This document shows, one piece after another, positions 62,101 to 64,000 of a DNA stretch of 64,000 bases (position 1 is its first letter; each line of letters begins with the position of its first letter). The stretch is taken from positions 78,479,300-78,543,299 of the forward strand of contig CM049314.1 of NCBI GenBank assembly GCA_026874595.1, written 5' to 3'. The notes below the pieces were generated by a model. It worked only from the letters and a program-made list of their open reading frames with translations, made no database searches and had not been told where the DNA came from. Made by a program: the position numbers and the translations under genes. Source of the stretch: Sipunculus nudus (lineage: Eukaryota; Annelida; Sipuncula; Golfingiida; Sipunculidae).

Positions 62101-64000
62101 AACATGTAGATCTTATCATACTCCATAGCCACATAGTTAAATATCTGAGGTTTAGACTGTCTAACCTGTCTAACCTGTCTAACCTGTCTCACGGCGGTCT
62201 ACATTAACATGTAGATCTTATCATACTCCATAGTCACATTGTTAAATATCTGAGGTTTAGACTGTCTAACCTGTCTCACGGCGGTCTACATTAACATGTA
62301 GATCTTATCATACTCCATTACCACATTGTTAAATATCTGAGGTTTAGACTGTCTAACCTGTCTCACGGCGGTCTACATTAACATGTAGATCTTATCATAC
62401 TCCATAGTCACATTGTTAAATATCTGAGGTTTAGACTGTCTAACCTGTCTCACGGCGGTCTACATTAACATGTAGATCTTTCATACTCCATTACCACATT
62501 GTTAAATATCTGAGGTTTAGATTGTCTAACCTGTCTCACGGCGGTCTACATTAACATGTAGATCTTATCATACTCCATTACCACATTGTTAAATATCTGA
62601 GGTTTAGACTGTCTAACCTGTCTCACGGCGGTCTACATTAACATTTAGATCTTATCATACTCCATAGTCACATTGTTAAATATCTGAGGTTTAGACTGTC
62701 TAACCTGTCTCACGGCGGTCTACAATAACATGTAGATCTTATCATACTCCATAGCCACATTGTTAAATATCTGAGGTTTAGACTGTCTAACCTGTGTCAC
62801 GGCGGTCTACATTAACATGTAGATCTTATCATATTCCATAGCCACATTGTTAAATATCTGAGTTTTAGACTGTCTAACCTGTCTCACGGCGGTCTACATT
62901 AACATTTAGATCTTATCATACTCCATAGTCACATTGTTAAATATCTGAGGTTTAGACTGTCTAACCTGTCTAACCTGTCTCACGGCGGTCTACATTAACA
63001 TGTAGATCTTATCATACTCCATAGCCACATTGTTAAAAATCTGAGGTTTAGACTGTCTAACCTGTCTCACGGCGGTCTACATTAACATGTAGATCTTATC
63101 ATACTCCATTACCACATTGTTAAATATCTGAGGTTTAGATTGTCTAACCTGTCTCACGGCGGTCTACAATAACATGTAGATCTTATCATACTCCATAGCC
63201 ACATTGTTAAATATCTGAGGTTTAGACTGTCTAACCTGTCTAACCTGTCTCACGGCGGTCTACATTAACATGAAGATCTTATCATACTCCATAGTCACAT
63301 TGTTAAATATCTGAGGTTTAGACTGTCTAACCTGTCTCACGGCGGTCTACATTAACATGTAGATCTTATCATACTCCATTACCACATTGTTAAATATCTG
63401 AGGTTTAGACTGTCTAACCTGTCTCACGGCGGTTTACAATAACATGTAGATCTTATCATACTCCATGGCCACATTGTTAAATATCTGAGGTTTAGACTGT
63501 CTAACCTGTCTAACCTGTCTCACGGCGGCATACATTAACATGTAGATCTTATCATACTCCATAGCCACATTGTTAAATATCTGAGGTTTAGACTGTCTAA
63601 CCTGTCTCACGGCGGACTACATTAACATGTAGATCTTATCATACTCCATTACCACATTGTTAAATATCTGAGGTTTAGATTGTCTAACCTGTCTCACGGC
63701 GGTCTACATTAACATGTAGATCTTATCATACTCCATTACCACATTGTTAAATATCTGAGGTTTAGACTGTCTAACCTGTCTCACGGTAGTCTACATTAAC
63801 ATGTAGATCTTATCATACTCCATAGCCACATTGTTAAAAATCTGAGGTTTAGACTGTCTAACCTGTCTCACGGCAGTCTACATTAACATGTAGATCTTAT
63901 CATACTCCATTACCACATTGTTAAATATCTGAGGTTTAGATTGTCTAACCTGTCTCACGGCGGTCTACAATAACATGTAGATCTTATCATACTCCATAGC
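41126..64000. repeat. 87-bp satellite array, over 22.8 kb, continuing past the window
   Basis: The monomer is 87 bp (measured spacings 41131, 41218, 41305). Landmarks in order: CTCCATAGCCACATTGTTAA, ATATCTGAGGTTTAGACTG, TCTAACCTGTCTCACGGCGG, TCTACATTAACATGTAG, ATCTTATCATA. About 255-260 monomers fit. Length variants arise from one or two extra copies of the 9-bp GTCTAACCT (96 and 105 bp), and from 1-nt losses (AGATCTTTCATAC, ATCTGGATTTAG). Recurrent diagnostic variants (TTACCACA, TAGTCACA, TAGCCACA, TGGCCACA, GCCTCATAG) appear in ordered series. No long open frame on either strand. No other sequence interrupts the array. Confidence 0.98.

Noticed and set aside
41126-64000. CRISPR-like array
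   Set aside because: The whole 87-bp unit repeats with no unique spacers, there are no cas genes, and the setting is eukaryotic. It is a satellite.

Overview
The window is eukaryotic nuclear DNA: AT-rich, with short exons bounded by GT...AG sites, long introns, microsatellites, minisatellites and tRNA-derived SINE-like sequence. Several dispersed repeats resemble ones I know from molluscs (an element framed by GCTCAACTG / CAGCTGAGC, and a repeat around a 'cctgtcttagac...cggtccatc' core), so a lophotrochozoan, probably a mollusc, is my best guess. I cannot name a species.

All recognisable coding sequence belongs to two tandem, same-strand (+) copies of a RanBP2/Nup358-type nucleoporin gene. 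Copy A (1 to about 14.1 kb) enters the window inside a very large exon. Copy B runs from at least 21.6 to 38.6 kb. The shared exon order is: large exon (a degenerate Ran-binding domain, an FG stretch, RanBD-A, RanBP2-type zinc fingers, FG repeats, RanBD-B); a SUMO-E3 internal-repeat exon with a CPGCxGC cluster; a 33-nt exon; a run of exons encoding RanBD-C; and an acidic divergent RanBD-D. Copy B also shows upstream coiled-coil exons. I see no N-terminal TPR exons and no cyclophilin domain. Such a protein would sit on the cytoplasmic filaments of the nuclear pore, bind Ran-GTP and help SUMOylation.

The copies carry complementary damage. Copy A keeps two full zinc fingers, three FG units and an extra FG exon. 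It also has two 1-nt frameshifts in the large exon, a duplicated splice-donor region, a lost 108-nt exon and a roughly 1-kb deletion that breaks RanBD-D. Copy B keeps open frames and RanBD-D. It has lost the first half of zinc finger 2 (48 nt, in frame), two of three FG units and the extra FG exon.

Between the copies (14.1-21.6 kb) I see no gene, only AT-rich sequence, two tandem-repeat fields (15.7-17.35 kb and 17.6-18.1 kb) and TA tracts. Beyond copy B lies a 1.65-kb putative mobile element, then a SINE-like element. From about 41.13 kb to the window end (22.9 kb, continuing outside) there is one uninterrupted satellite with an 87-bp monomer. A single diverged, shortened monomer lies at the equivalent place in copy A, right next to the same SINE. 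The satellite therefore appears to have been amplified from one pre-existing sequence after the gene duplication. Rare variant monomers recur at fixed offsets (2391, 3383, 3934, 5611 and 7115 bp), showing that the array grew by repeated duplication of multi-kilobase blocks.
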